A stretch of DNA of 64,000 nt. It comes from GCA-2862585 sp965277895 (GTDB lineage: Bacteria > Bacteroidota > Bacteroidia > Flavobacteriales > UBA7312). The notes beneath the pieces were generated by a model that worked only from the letters and a program-made list of their open reading frames with translations, made no database searches and was not told where the DNA came from. The stretch spans positions 124,001 through 188,000 of the forward strand of contig CBDIDR010000001.1 in NCBI GenBank assembly GCA_965277895.1, given 5' to 3'. Position 1 is the stretch's first letter. Every line of letters starts with the position of its first letter. The position numbers and the translations under genes are program-made. Positions 1 through 6,963 of this stretch are shown here, piece by piece.

Positions 1-354
1 TTGTTTTACCAATTGAACACGTCGTTCCTCTGTTAATGGCGGAACATTAATGATAATCATTTCGCCGTTATTCATCGGATTAAAGCCTAAGTTAGCGTCA
101 ATAATGGCTTTTTCCATTACTTCCAACATTGACTTATCCCAAGGTTGAACAGAAATTGTTCTTCCATCTGGCGTATTGATGTTTGATGCTTGTGCTAAAG
201 GCGTTTGAGCACCATAATAATCAATGCTTACATTGTCTAACATTTGTGGGGATGCTTTTCCTGCTCTAATTTTTGAAAAAGCGACTTCCAAATGCTTTAT
301 TGCACCGTCCATTTTTTCTTTGGCACAATCCATTATAAATTGAATTTCTTCCAT
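1..354 (-). CDS. frr: Ribosome recycling factor, N-terminal part (cut by window edge)
   Basis: The first 118 codons of ribosome recycling factor are present, starting at ATG 352-354. The family is about 185 residues long, so the C-terminal third lies outside the window. RRF works with EF-G to split post-termination ribosomes in the cytoplasm. The visible N-terminus (MEEIQFIMDCAKEKMDGAI) and the later KIRAGKASPQML and INVPPLTEERR segments are characteristic. It follows pyrH by 9 bp on the same strand, the usual pyrH-frr pair, so the two are probably cotranscribed. No internal defect is visible. Confidence 0.95.
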   Translation of the reverse strand, partial: MEEIQFIMDCAKEKMDGAIKHLEVAFSKIRAGKASPQMLDNVSIDYYGAQTPLAQASNINTPDGRTISVQPWDKSMLEVMEKAIIDANLGFNPMNNGEMIIINVPPLTEERRVQLVKQ

Positions 355-363
355 TTTTTTAAT

Positions 364-1071
364 CTAAAAATTAACTAAAGTACCTATTGACTCGCCTTGT
401 AACATTTTTAGCAAGTTTTGTTTTTTATTTATATCAAAGACAACAATAGGCAATTTATTTTCATTACACAAAGTGAATGCCGTCATATCCATGATATTCA
501 AGCCTTTTTCGTACACCTCTTTGAATGAAATTTTATCGTATTTAATTGCTGATTTATCCTTTTCGGGGTCAGCACTGTATATACCGTCAACACGCGTTCC
601 TTTAAGGATAACATCGGCTTCAATTTCTATAGCTCTTAATGTAGCGGCAGTATCGGTTGTGAAATAAGGGTTTCCAGTTCCGCCACCAAAAATGACAACT
701 CTCCCTTTTTGCAAGTGCCTCATTGAGCGTCTTCTTATAAAAGGCTCAGCAATTTGTTCCATTTTTATAGCAGTAAGTAAACGCGTTTCTACTTCTGCTT
801 TTTCTAAAGCTGATTGTAAGGCCATACCGTTAATGATGGTAGCAAGCATACCCATGTAGTCTCCTTGTACTCTATCTAAACCCTCACCTTCTACTTGTAC
901 GCCTCGGAAAATATTTCCTCCTCCAATCACAACAGCAACTTCTACTCCTAGGTCAACAACATTTTTAATTTCATTTGCATAGGAGCTTAGTTTCTCAGTA
1001 TCTATACCGAATTGTTTCTCTCCCATTAGTGCTTCCCCACTTAGTTTTAAAAGGATTCTTTTATATTTCAT
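364..1071 (-). CDS. pyrH: UMP kinase
   Basis: The 235-residue product phosphorylates UMP to UDP in pyrimidine nucleotide synthesis (amino-acid kinase fold, cytoplasmic, hexameric in characterised homologues). The N-terminal KYKRILLKLSGEALMG loop, VVIGGGNIFRG and the GGGTGNPYFTTDTAA segment are family hallmarks. A longer frame could begin at TTG 1078-1080, but the ATG at 1069-1071 gives the standard MKYKRILLKLSG start and was chosen. A terminator separates it from tsf upstream; frr follows after 9 bp. Confidence 0.96.
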   Translation of the reverse strand: MKYKRILLKLSGEALMGEKQFGIDTEKLSSYANEIKNVVDLGVEVAVVIGGGNIFRGVQVEGEGLDRVQGDYMGMLATIINGMALQSALEKAEVETRLLTAIKMEQIAEPFIRRRSMRHLQKGRVVIFGGGTGNPYFTTDTAATLRAIEIEADVILKGTRVDGIYSADPEKDKSAIKYDKISFKEVYEKGLNIMDMTAFTLCNENKLPIVVFDINKKQNLLKMLQGESIGTLVNF

Positions 1072-1089
1072 AGTTCGCAAATTTAAGGC

Positions 1090-1118
1090 AAAAAAAAGAG
1101 AGTGAAAAACACTCTCTT
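1090..1118 (-). terminator. Rho-independent terminator after tsf
   Basis: On the minus strand a 7-bp stem (gagagtg/cactctc) with an A/T loop is followed by a run of eight T. It lies 19 bp past the tsf stop and before pyrH, so the ribosomal-protein/tsf unit and pyrH-frr can be transcribed separately. Confidence 0.85.
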
Positions 1119-1136
1119 AAATCATTAGTTTTTTGA

Positions 1137-1958
1137 CTAAACGCCAAGACCGACTCTTTTGAATTCAGTCACCGTTAGTTCATTATCAAATTTATTCAAG
1201 TGTTGTGACACTGACGTCTTTGATTCTTTTATAAATTCTTGGTTTAATAGGGTGTTCTCCTTGAAGAACTTATTAAGTCTACCCATAGCAATTTTTTCTA
1301 GCATTTCTTCAGGCTTACCCTCTTGTCTTGCTAAATCTTTAGCTACTTCTAACTCCTTATTAATAGTTTCTTGAGATACTGAATCTTTATCAACAGCCAC
1401 AGGATTCATTGCTGCTACTTGCATAGCTACGTCTTTTCCTACTTGGTCATCAACAGATTTTGATAAGCCTACTAATGTAGCTAGACGATTTCCTCCGTGT
1501 ATGTATGCAGAAACTTGAGCAGATTCAACTGTTTCATATGATGATAAATCTAGTTTCTCACCAATTACACCAGTTTGTTCTGTTATTTTCTCTTCGATAG
1601 TCATTCCATCAACAACACAGCCTTTTAATTCAGTTAGATTTGATGGCTTATTCGCCATTGCAGCATCTAAGAATGATTGTGCTAATGATATAAAGCCTTC
1701 ATTTTTTGCTACAAAGTCAGTCTCACAGTTAAGAGCGATTAATGCTCCAAAATTACCATCAGTAGCAGAAATAACCACCCCTTCAACAGCGTCTCTGTCT
1801 GCTCTGTTAGCAGCAACTTTTTGACCTTTCTTTCTTAAAATATCAACCGCTTTGGACATGTCTCCTTCAGCTTCAACCAAAGCTTTCTTACAGTCCATCA
1901 TTCCAGCACCTGTTTGCTTTCTTAGTGCATTTACATCAGCAGCAGTAATCTTTGCCAT
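1137..1958 (-). CDS. tsf: Translation elongation factor Ts
   Basis: The 273-residue protein is the nucleotide exchange factor for EF-Tu. The N-terminal UBA-like region (residues 1-45, ending AVDILRKKG) and the core motif CETDFVAKNEGF near residue 80, which contacts EF-Tu, are clear. Length fits the Bacteroidota form. It lies 23 bp downstream of rpsB, the near-universal rpsB-tsf arrangement, and is closed by a hairpin terminator. Confidence 0.97.
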   Translation of the reverse strand: MAKITAADVNALRKQTGAGMMDCKKALVEAEGDMSKAVDILRKKGQKVAANRADRDAVEGVVISATDGNFGALIALNCETDFVAKNEGFISLAQSFLDAAMANKPSNLTELKGCVVDGMTIEEKITEQTGVIGEKLDLSSYETVESAQVSAYIHGGNRLATLVGLSKSVDDQVGKDVAMQVAAMNPVAVDKDSVSQETINKELEVAKDLARQEGKPEEMLEKIAMGRLNKFFKENTLLNQEFIKESKTSVSQHLNKFDNELTVTEFKRVGLGV

Positions 1959-1981
1959 AATTCAAATAAAATTTATTGTTA

Positions 1982-2746
1982 TTACTTTTCTTCAGTAGTA
2001 GGTTCTACTTCTTTCTCTTTACTAGCTTTTGGCTTTTCCTCATTCTTTGCAGAAGCTGTTTCTCTTTCTGAAAGCCCTTCTTGAATAGCATCAGTTACTA
2101 AAGAAACTATCTTCTCTATTGAACGGCTTGCATCATCATTTGCAGGGATGCAAAAGTCAACTAAGTTAGGATCAGAATTAGTATCAACAATTGCAAATGT
2201 TGGTATACCTAATTTTTTAGCCTCAGCAATAGCAATGTGCTCTCTGTGAATATCTACAACAAATAATGCCGCAGGAATTCTATTCATAGAAGCAATACTT
2301 CCAAGGTTCTTTTCTAGTTTATCTCTAGTTCTTGATACTTGAAGACGCTCTCTTTTAGATAAGGTATCGATTGTACCATCAGTCTTCATTTTATCAATAG
2401 AATTCATTTTCTTTATCGCCTTACGAATTGTAGCAAAATTCGTTAGCAAACCACCTGACCAACGCTCAGTAATGTAAGGCATATTTACTCTTTGAGCATG
2501 AGTTGAAACAGATTCTTTAGCTTGTTTTTTTGTAGCAACAAACATGATTTTTCTTCCTGACCTTGCAAGGTGCTTAAGTGCAGCACAAGTTTGGTCAAGT
2601 TTCATAATTGTCTTGTTAAGATCAATTACGTGGATTCCGTTTTTCTCCATAAAAATGTAAGGAGCCATTTTAGGATTCCATTTTCTAGTTAAGTGTCCAA
2701 AATGAACACCTGATTCTAATAAGTCTTTGAAATTTGTTTTTGACAT
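1982..2746 (-). CDS. rpsB: 30S ribosomal protein S2 (uS2)
   Basis: The 254-residue protein of the small subunit has family motifs LLESGVHFGHLTRKWNPKM at the N-terminus, ERWSGGLLTNFATI in the centre and FAIVDTNSDPNLVDFCIPAN near residue 190. The final 25 residues are a charged low-complexity tail rich in Lys and Glu. It sits between rpsI and tsf. A strong hairpin lies in the 95-bp gap before its start and may be a leader element. Confidence 0.97.
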   Translation of the reverse strand: MSKTNFKDLLESGVHFGHLTRKWNPKMAPYIFMEKNGIHVIDLNKTIMKLDQTCAALKHLARSGRKIMFVATKKQAKESVSTHAQRVNMPYITERWSGGLLTNFATIRKAIKKMNSIDKMKTDGTIDTLSKRERLQVSRTRDKLEKNLGSIASMNRIPAALFVVDIHREHIAIAEAKKLGIPTFAIVDTNSDPNLVDFCIPANDDASRSIEKIVSLVTDAIQEGLSERETASAKNEEKPKASKEKEVEPTTEEK

Positions 2747-2777
2747 TTTTTAATTGTTTACATTCATAATTCTTCTC

Positions 2778-2815
2778 AATCTCTCAGTAGTATATAATGT
2801 ATAGTCTGAGAGATT
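2778..2815 (-). promoter_or_regulatory. Hairpin in the rpsI-rpsB spacer (possible rpsB leader)
   Basis: A perfect 10-bp inverted repeat, aatctctcag and ctgagagatt, flanks an AT-rich 18-nt loop. It lies 32 bp before the rpsB ATG on the minus strand. No T-run follows it, so it is not an ordinary intrinsic terminator. A cis-regulatory role for S2 or processing between rpsI and rpsB is an inference. Confidence 0.45.
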
Positions 2816-2841
2816 TTGATACTAAACAATATCCTAAGATA

Positions 2842-3228
2842 TTAACGTTTACTGAACTGGAATTTCTTACGAGCTTTCTTCTGTCCAGGTTTTTTACGCT
2901 CAACCATTCTTGGGTCACGAGTAAGTAGTCCTTCTGCTTTTAAAGTTGGACGGTTTTCTTCGTTAATCTGAATTAGTGCACGAGAGATAGCTAAACGTAT
3001 AGCTTCTACTTGACCGGTTGAACCACCACCGTTTACATTAACTTTTACATCGTACTTTCCTTCCAAATCAACTAAGCTGAATGGTTGGTTAAGTTTGTAT
3101 AACTGTGTTGCAGTACTAAAGTAAGTCTTTGCTTCACGATTGTTAACAGTAATGTTTCCTTTGCCTTTACTCAAATAAATTCGAGCAACAGCTGATTTTC
3201 TTCTACCAATGGTGTGAATTGTATCCAT
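2842..3228 (-). CDS. rpsI: 30S ribosomal protein S9 (uS9)
   Basis: The 128-residue small-subunit protein carries the typical N-terminus TIHTIGRRKSAVARIYLSKG and the basic C-terminal tail PGQKKARKKFQFSKR that reaches the ribosomal P site in this family. It starts 2 bp after the rplM stop codon, the conserved rplM-rpsI couple. Confidence 0.97.
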   Translation of the reverse strand: MDTIHTIGRRKSAVARIYLSKGKGNITVNNREAKTYFSTATQLYKLNQPFSLVDLEGKYDVKVNVNGGGSTGQVEAIRLAISRALIQINEENRPTLKAEGLLTRDPRMVERKKPGQKKARKKFQFSKR

Positions 3229-3230
3229 CG

Positions 3231-3680
3231 TTATGATTTAAGTTTAATTTCTTTTGGTTGTTGAGCTTCTTGCTTGTGATCGGTTCCAGCGTATACAAAC
3301 AAATTTGAATATATAGTTCTTCCTAGCTTGTTCTTAGGAAGCATACCTTTAATTGCTTGCTTTACTAATGAGGTCTGATCTCTGTCGAAAAGCTCCTTAG
3401 GTGAGATTCTCTTTTGTCCACCAGGATATCCTGTGTGCTTAAAGTGTTCTCTATCCGTCCACTTTTGTCCTGTTAAACGGATTTTATCAGCATTGATAAC
3501 AACAACGTAATCCCCACAATCCGCATGAGGTGTGAAGTTTGTTTTGTGCTTTCCTCTTAGGATAGAGGCTACCTGAGAAGCTAATCTACCCAAAATCATA
3601 TCTTCAGCATTTACCAAAACCCACTCTTTGTTGGATGTTTCCTTGTTTGCCGATATTGTCTTATAACTTAGTGTGTCCAC
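3231..3680 (-). CDS. rplM: 50S ribosomal protein L13 (uL13)
   Basis: This 149-residue large-subunit protein has the diagnostic segments VNAEDMILGRLASQVASILRG, GDYVVVINADKIRLTG and KGMLPKNKLGRTIYSNLFVYAG. It is the first gene of the rplM-rpsI-rpsB-tsf unit. A well-formed Bacteroidota promoter and a hairpin leader lie directly upstream. It is expected to be expressed at high, growth-linked levels. Confidence 0.97.
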   Translation of the reverse strand: MDTLSYKTISANKETSNKEWVLVNAEDMILGRLASQVASILRGKHKTNFTPHADCGDYVVVINADKIRLTGQKWTDREHFKHTGYPGGQKRISPKELFDRDQTSLVKQAIKGMLPKNKLGRTIYSNLFVYAGTDHKQEAQQPKEIKLKS

Positions 3681-3714
3681 TATTGATCGTTTTAGTTAAT
3701 AACGTTCATTTTAT

Positions 3715-3734
3715 ACCCCTTACTCTAAAGGGGT
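3715..3734 (-). promoter_or_regulatory. Hairpin at the predicted 5' end of the rplM transcript
   Basis: A perfect 7-bp stem (acccctt/aaggggt) with a 6-nt loop lies 2 bp downstream of the -7 box, so it should form at or very near the mRNA 5' end. Such positioning suits a ribosomal-protein autoregulatory leader (uL13) or 5' stabilisation. The function is inferred. Confidence 0.5.
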
Positions 3735-3736
3735 GG

Positions 3737-3764
3737 CAAAAGTAGGATTTTTATTTTAATCCAA
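3737..3764 (-). promoter_or_regulatory. Bacteroidota-type promoter of rplM operon
   Basis: On the minus strand a TTG (-33 element, 3762-3764) is followed by 17 nt and then TACTTTTG (-7 element, 3737-3744). This fits the known TTG / TAnnTTTG pattern at the correct spacing. A second TTG three bases further upstream would give 20-nt spacing. Confidence 0.75.
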
Positions 3765-3784
3765 CAAAAATTTATTAACGATAT

Positions 3785-4975
3785 TTAGTTGATAATTTTC
3801 ATTTCCTTTCCAACCTTTGTAAAGGCAGCTATGGCTTTGTCTAAATGTTCTTTAGTATGAGCAGCTGATAACTGCACTCGAATTCGTGCTTGGTCTTTAG
3901 GAACTACTGGGAAGAAAAAGCCTATTACATATATTCCTTCTTCTAGAAGTTTATCAGCCATTACTTGTGAAGTTTTGGCATCGTATAGCATTACAGGAAC
4001 GATTGGGTGAACGCCTTCTTTAATGTCAAAACCAGCCTCTTTCATTTTAGTTCTGAAGTAAGATGTATTTGCTTCAAGCTTATCTCTAAGTTCGGTAGAA
4101 TTGCTTAATAAATCTAATACTGTAATGGCTGAACCAACAATCGATGGTGCCAACGAATTTGAAAATAAGTAAGGTCTTGAACGTTGACGGAGCATATCAA
4201 CAATTTCTTTTCTGGCTGAAGTAAATCCTCCCATTGCACCACCAAGTGCCTTACCTAATGTGCCGGTAATGATATCGACACGCCCCATAACATTATGATA
4301 TTCATGTGTTCCGCGTCCATTCTTTCCAACAAAACCTGTTGCATGGCATTCATCGACCATTACGAGTGCGTCGTATTTTTCAGCTAAATCACATATTTTA
4401 TCTAACTGTGCAATATACCCATCCATTGAAAAAACGCCATCAGTAACAATAATTCGATTTCTTTGCGATTGAGCTTCAATCAATTTTTGCTCCAAATCAT
4501 TCATATCATTATTGGCATAACGGTAACGTGCTGCTTTACACAAGCGAACGCCATCAATAATTGATGCATGATTTAAAGAGTCTGAAATTATAGCATCTTC
4601 TGCACCAAATAAAGGCTCAAAAACTCCACCATTAGCATCAAAAGCAGCAGCATATAATATAGTGTCATCCATTCCTAAAAACTCTGATAGCTTTTGCTCT
4701 AAGGTTTTGTGGATGTCTTGTGTTCCGCATATGAACCTAACTGATGATAAGCCAAAGCCATGAGTGTCTAAAGTTCGCTTAGCAGACTCTACCACTTCGG
4801 TATTTGAGGATAAACCAAGGTAATTGTTTGCACAAAAATTAATGACTTCTTTGCCAGTGCTTACTGAAATATCAGCGTTTTGTGGAGTAACAATTATACG
4901 TTCTTCTTTGTATAAGCCTGAATCTTTTATGTGTTGTAATTCAGCTTCTAATTGGGTTTTTAATTTTCCGTACAT
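3785..4975 (-). CDS. kbl: Glycine C-acetyltransferase (2-amino-3-ketobutyrate CoA ligase)
   Basis: The 396-residue PLP enzyme of the alpha-oxoamine synthase family joins 2-amino-3-ketobutyrate with CoA to give glycine and acetyl-CoA in threonine breakdown. Segments matching E. coli Kbl almost word for word include VINFCANNYLGL, SVRFICGTQD, ILYAAAFDANGG and RQRSRPYLFSNSLAP. The PLP lysine is in GTLGKALGG, and DECHATGFVG holds the cofactor Asp. Threonine dehydrogenase is not adjacent. A terminator separates it from gdhA upstream. Confidence 0.93.
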   Translation of the reverse strand: MYGKLKTQLEAELQHIKDSGLYKEERIIVTPQNADISVSTGKEVINFCANNYLGLSSNTEVVESAKRTLDTHGFGLSSVRFICGTQDIHKTLEQKLSEFLGMDDTILYAAAFDANGGVFEPLFGAEDAIISDSLNHASIIDGVRLCKAARYRYANNDMNDLEQKLIEAQSQRNRIIVTDGVFSMDGYIAQLDKICDLAEKYDALVMVDECHATGFVGKNGRGTHEYHNVMGRVDIITGTLGKALGGAMGGFTSARKEIVDMLRQRSRPYLFSNSLAPSIVGSAITVLDLLSNSTELRDKLEANTSYFRTKMKEAGFDIKEGVHPIVPVMLYDAKTSQVMADKLLEEGIYVIGFFFPVVPKDQARIRVQLSAAHTKEHLDKAIAAFTKVGKEMKIIN

Positions 4976-4988
4976 ATATCTTAGAATT

Positions 4989-5012
4989 AAAAAAAGGGAG
5001 TTGCCTCCCTCT
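4989..5012 (-). terminator. Rho-independent terminator after gdhA
   Basis: On the minus strand gggag and ctccc form a stem with a four-base loop, followed by a run of seven T. It sits about 20 bp after the gdhA stop and just before the kbl start, so the two genes are probably separate units. Confidence 0.8.
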
Positions 5013-5031
5013 TAAGTTTTTGATACAATGA

Positions 5032-6381
5032 TTAGACTACGCCTTGGTCTAGCATAGCATCAGCAACTTTTACGAAGCCAGCAATGTTAGCACCTTTTAC
5101 GTAATCAACGAAATCTCCTTCTGTACCATACTTCACACATGACTCGTGAATATCATTCATAATTCTTTTGAGTTTTTCGTCTACTTCTTCTCTGGTCCAA
5201 TTCATACGGATAGAGTTTTGTGACATTTCAAGTCCGGAAGTTGCAACACCGCCAGCATTAGACGCTTTACCAGGGGCAAATAATATTTTCGCTTTATGAA
5301 ATGCTTCTATTGCTTCTGGAGTTGAAGGCATATTAGCTCCTTCTGAAACACAGATACATCCGTTAGCAAGGAGCTTTGCAGCTTCGTCTCCGTTAAGTTC
5401 ATTTTGGGTAGCGCAGGGTAATGCGATATCACACTGTATTTCCCAAGGTCTTTTGCCTTCAAAAAATTCACATTTGAATTGCTCTGCATATTCTCTTATA
5501 CGACCTCTTTTAACATTTTTGAGTTCCATTATAAACGCTAGTTTCTCAGCATCTATTCCGTTTTTATCGTAAATATATCCTGAAGAATCCGAAAGGGTTA
5601 CCACTTTAGCTCCTAATTGAGTTGCTTTTTCACATGCAAACTGAGCCACATTTCCAGAACCCGAAATTGCAACAGTCTTACCTTCAAAAGAATCACCTCT
5701 GGTAGCTAACATATTCTGCGCAAAATATACTGTTCCATAGCCTGTTGCTTCAGGGCGAATCAAAGAGCCTCCCCAATTGATTCCTTTACCTGTAAGAACG
5801 CCAGTAAATTCATTTTTTAATCGCTTGTACTGTCCAAATAAGTAGCCAATTTCTCTTCCACCAACGCCAATATCACCTGCCGGAACATCTGTGTTAGGGC
5901 CAATGTGTCTGCTGAGTTCAGTCATAAATGATTGACAAAAACGCATCACCTCATTATCCGACTTGCCTTTAGGGTTAAAGTCTGAACCTCCTTTACCTCC
6001 TCCCATAGGAAGTGTTGTAAGTGAGTTTTTGAATACTTGTTCAAATCCCAAAAACTTAAGTATTCCTAAGTTCACTGATGGATGAAAACGCAATCCCCCT
6101 TTGTAAGGTCCAATCGCAGAATTAAATTCAACTCTAAAACCTCTGTTTACTTGCGTGTTTCCTTCATCATCAAGCCAAGGAACTCTAAAGATAATCGTTC
6201 GTTCTGGCTCTACTATGCGTTCTAACAATTTTGAGGAATTATACTTAGGGTTATTTTCCATAAATGGAATTATGGCTTCTGCCACTTCTTGAACGGCTTG
6301 AATAAAAACCGGCTCGTGTGCGTCTTTAGCGATGACATCTGCCATAAACGCATCTATTTTTTCTTGGTACTTTGTAGACAT
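5032..6381 (-). CDS. gdhA: NADP-type glutamate dehydrogenase
   Basis: The 449-residue enzyme interconverts 2-oxoglutarate plus ammonium and glutamate; its length and sequence match the hexameric anabolic type. Motifs include RVEFNSAIGPYKGGLRFHPS, the substrate-binding lysine region PMGGGKGGSDF near residue 125, DVPAGDIGVGGREIG and the nucleotide-binding GSGNVAQ. The frame stays open to a TTG at 6418, but ATG 6379-6381 gives the usual length. A TACTTTTG -7 box (6402-6409) lies 20 bp upstream of that ATG. Coenzyme preference is inferred from similarity. Confidence 0.95.
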   Translation of the reverse strand: MSTKYQEKIDAFMADVIAKDAHEPVFIQAVQEVAEAIIPFMENNPKYNSSKLLERIVEPERTIIFRVPWLDDEGNTQVNRGFRVEFNSAIGPYKGGLRFHPSVNLGILKFLGFEQVFKNSLTTLPMGGGKGGSDFNPKGKSDNEVMRFCQSFMTELSRHIGPNTDVPAGDIGVGGREIGYLFGQYKRLKNEFTGVLTGKGINWGGSLIRPEATGYGTVYFAQNMLATRGDSFEGKTVAISGSGNVAQFACEKATQLGAKVVTLSDSSGYIYDKNGIDAEKLAFIMELKNVKRGRIREYAEQFKCEFFEGKRPWEIQCDIALPCATQNELNGDEAAKLLANGCICVSEGANMPSTPEAIEAFHKAKILFAPGKASNAGGVATSGLEMSQNSIRMNWTREEVDEKLKRIMNDIHESCVKYGTEGDFVDYVKGANIAGFVKVADAMLDQGVV

Positions 6382-6401
6382 TAGATTAGTATTTGTGTTG
6401 A

Positions 6402-6409
6402 CAAAAGTA
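6402..6409 (-). promoter_or_regulatory. -7 box of gdhA
   Basis: TACTTTTG on the minus strand matches the Bacteroidota TAnnTTTG element 20 bp before the chosen gdhA ATG. The -33 TTG is not at ideal spacing. Confidence 0.5.
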
Positions 6410-6457
6410 TAATTTTTCAATATTCAAATGACCTTTTTTTAAAATATCTTAAACAAC

Positions 6458-6491
6458 AAAAGGTCCCAATTAAAATTTAATCGAGACCTTT
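6458..6491 (-). terminator. Hairpin terminator left from the T9SS cargo gene relic
   Basis: A stem of about 13 bp (including G-U pairs) joins ggtctcgattaaa and tttaattgggacc, followed on the minus strand by ttttgttgttt. It lies about 25 bp past the stop codon of the T9SS sorting-domain relic and upstream of gdhA, so it most likely ended that vanished gene. Confidence 0.65.
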
Positions 6492-6516
6492 ACGAATGAT
6501 GAAAAAACAAACAGTA

Positions 6517-6683
6517 CTAGTGGAGTACAATTTTATGTGAACTCACCTCTGATTTACTTACGGTATTTAAAAAGTAAATTCCTCTAGAAAAATCAATAGT
6601 AGACACGCTAATATGATTCGAACGGTCTAATGTTAAATATTTTCTTTGCCAAATAATTTTTCCAGTTACGTCAATAAGACACA
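6517..6683 (-). pseudogene. Relic: C-terminal T9SS type-A sorting domain
   Basis: The minus-strand frame reads about 55 residues ending in TAG (6517-6519). It shows a typical type-A sorting-domain end: CLIDVTGKIIWQRKY, then FSRGIYFLNTV and a final HKIVLH. Type-A domains direct cargo through the type IX secretion system. Only this tail remains; no start codon or catalytic domain precedes it. Upstream it runs straight into a dprA fragment in another frame, so the gene body has been deleted. Confidence 0.75.
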
Positions 6684-6922
6684 CATTTTATATTATTTTC
6701 TTGAATAAACTCTAACTCTTTTTCAGCTCTAGAAAGAACTGAACTATTTTTAATTTGACTCGCTAAGACAGGACCAACATTTGGGATTTTCTCAAGAATA
6801 GATTGCTTTTCTTTAAAGACAGCTTCAAAACCCCCACAATAAGCGACTATTTATTTTGTATTGATAGGGCCAATTCCTTTAATTTGGCTAAGCCCAATAT
6901 GAAATATCAGTTCTTGTGTCAT
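6671..6922 (-). pseudogene. dprA: Relic: N-terminus of DNA-processing protein DprA
   Basis: From ATG 6920-6922 the minus strand reads MTQELIFHIGLSQIKGIGP, an in-frame TAA at codon 24, then IVAYCGGFEAVFKEKQSILE, KIPNVGPVLASQIKNSS and AEKELEFIQENNIKCVSY. This matches the helix-hairpin-helix N-terminal region of DprA, the RecA loader in natural transformation. The Rossmann domain that follows in intact DprA is missing, replaced by the tail of an unrelated T9SS cargo gene. A TAGATTTG -7 box survives at 6943-6950. It is non-functional; an intact copy may exist elsewhere. Confidence 0.8.
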
Positions 6923-6927
6923 GGCAA

Positions 6928-6935
6928 TAAATTTG
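6928..6935 (+). promoter_or_regulatory. -7 box of the TonB-dependent receptor gene
   Basis: TAAATTTG matches TAnnTTTG and ends 28 bp before the receptor ATG. No TTG lies at the ideal upstream spacing. It is back to back with the box of the dprA relic at 6943-6950. Confidence 0.45.
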
Positions 6936-6963
6936 TACTTTGCAAATCTAAAACTTTAATTTA

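Noticed and set aside
1069..1080. Upstream TTG starts for pyrH, gdhA, dusB, leuS, the DUF2279 gene and the dusB-adjacent lipoprotein
   Set aside because: In each case an in-frame ATG a few codons later matches the usual family N-terminus, and the extra residues have no homology value.
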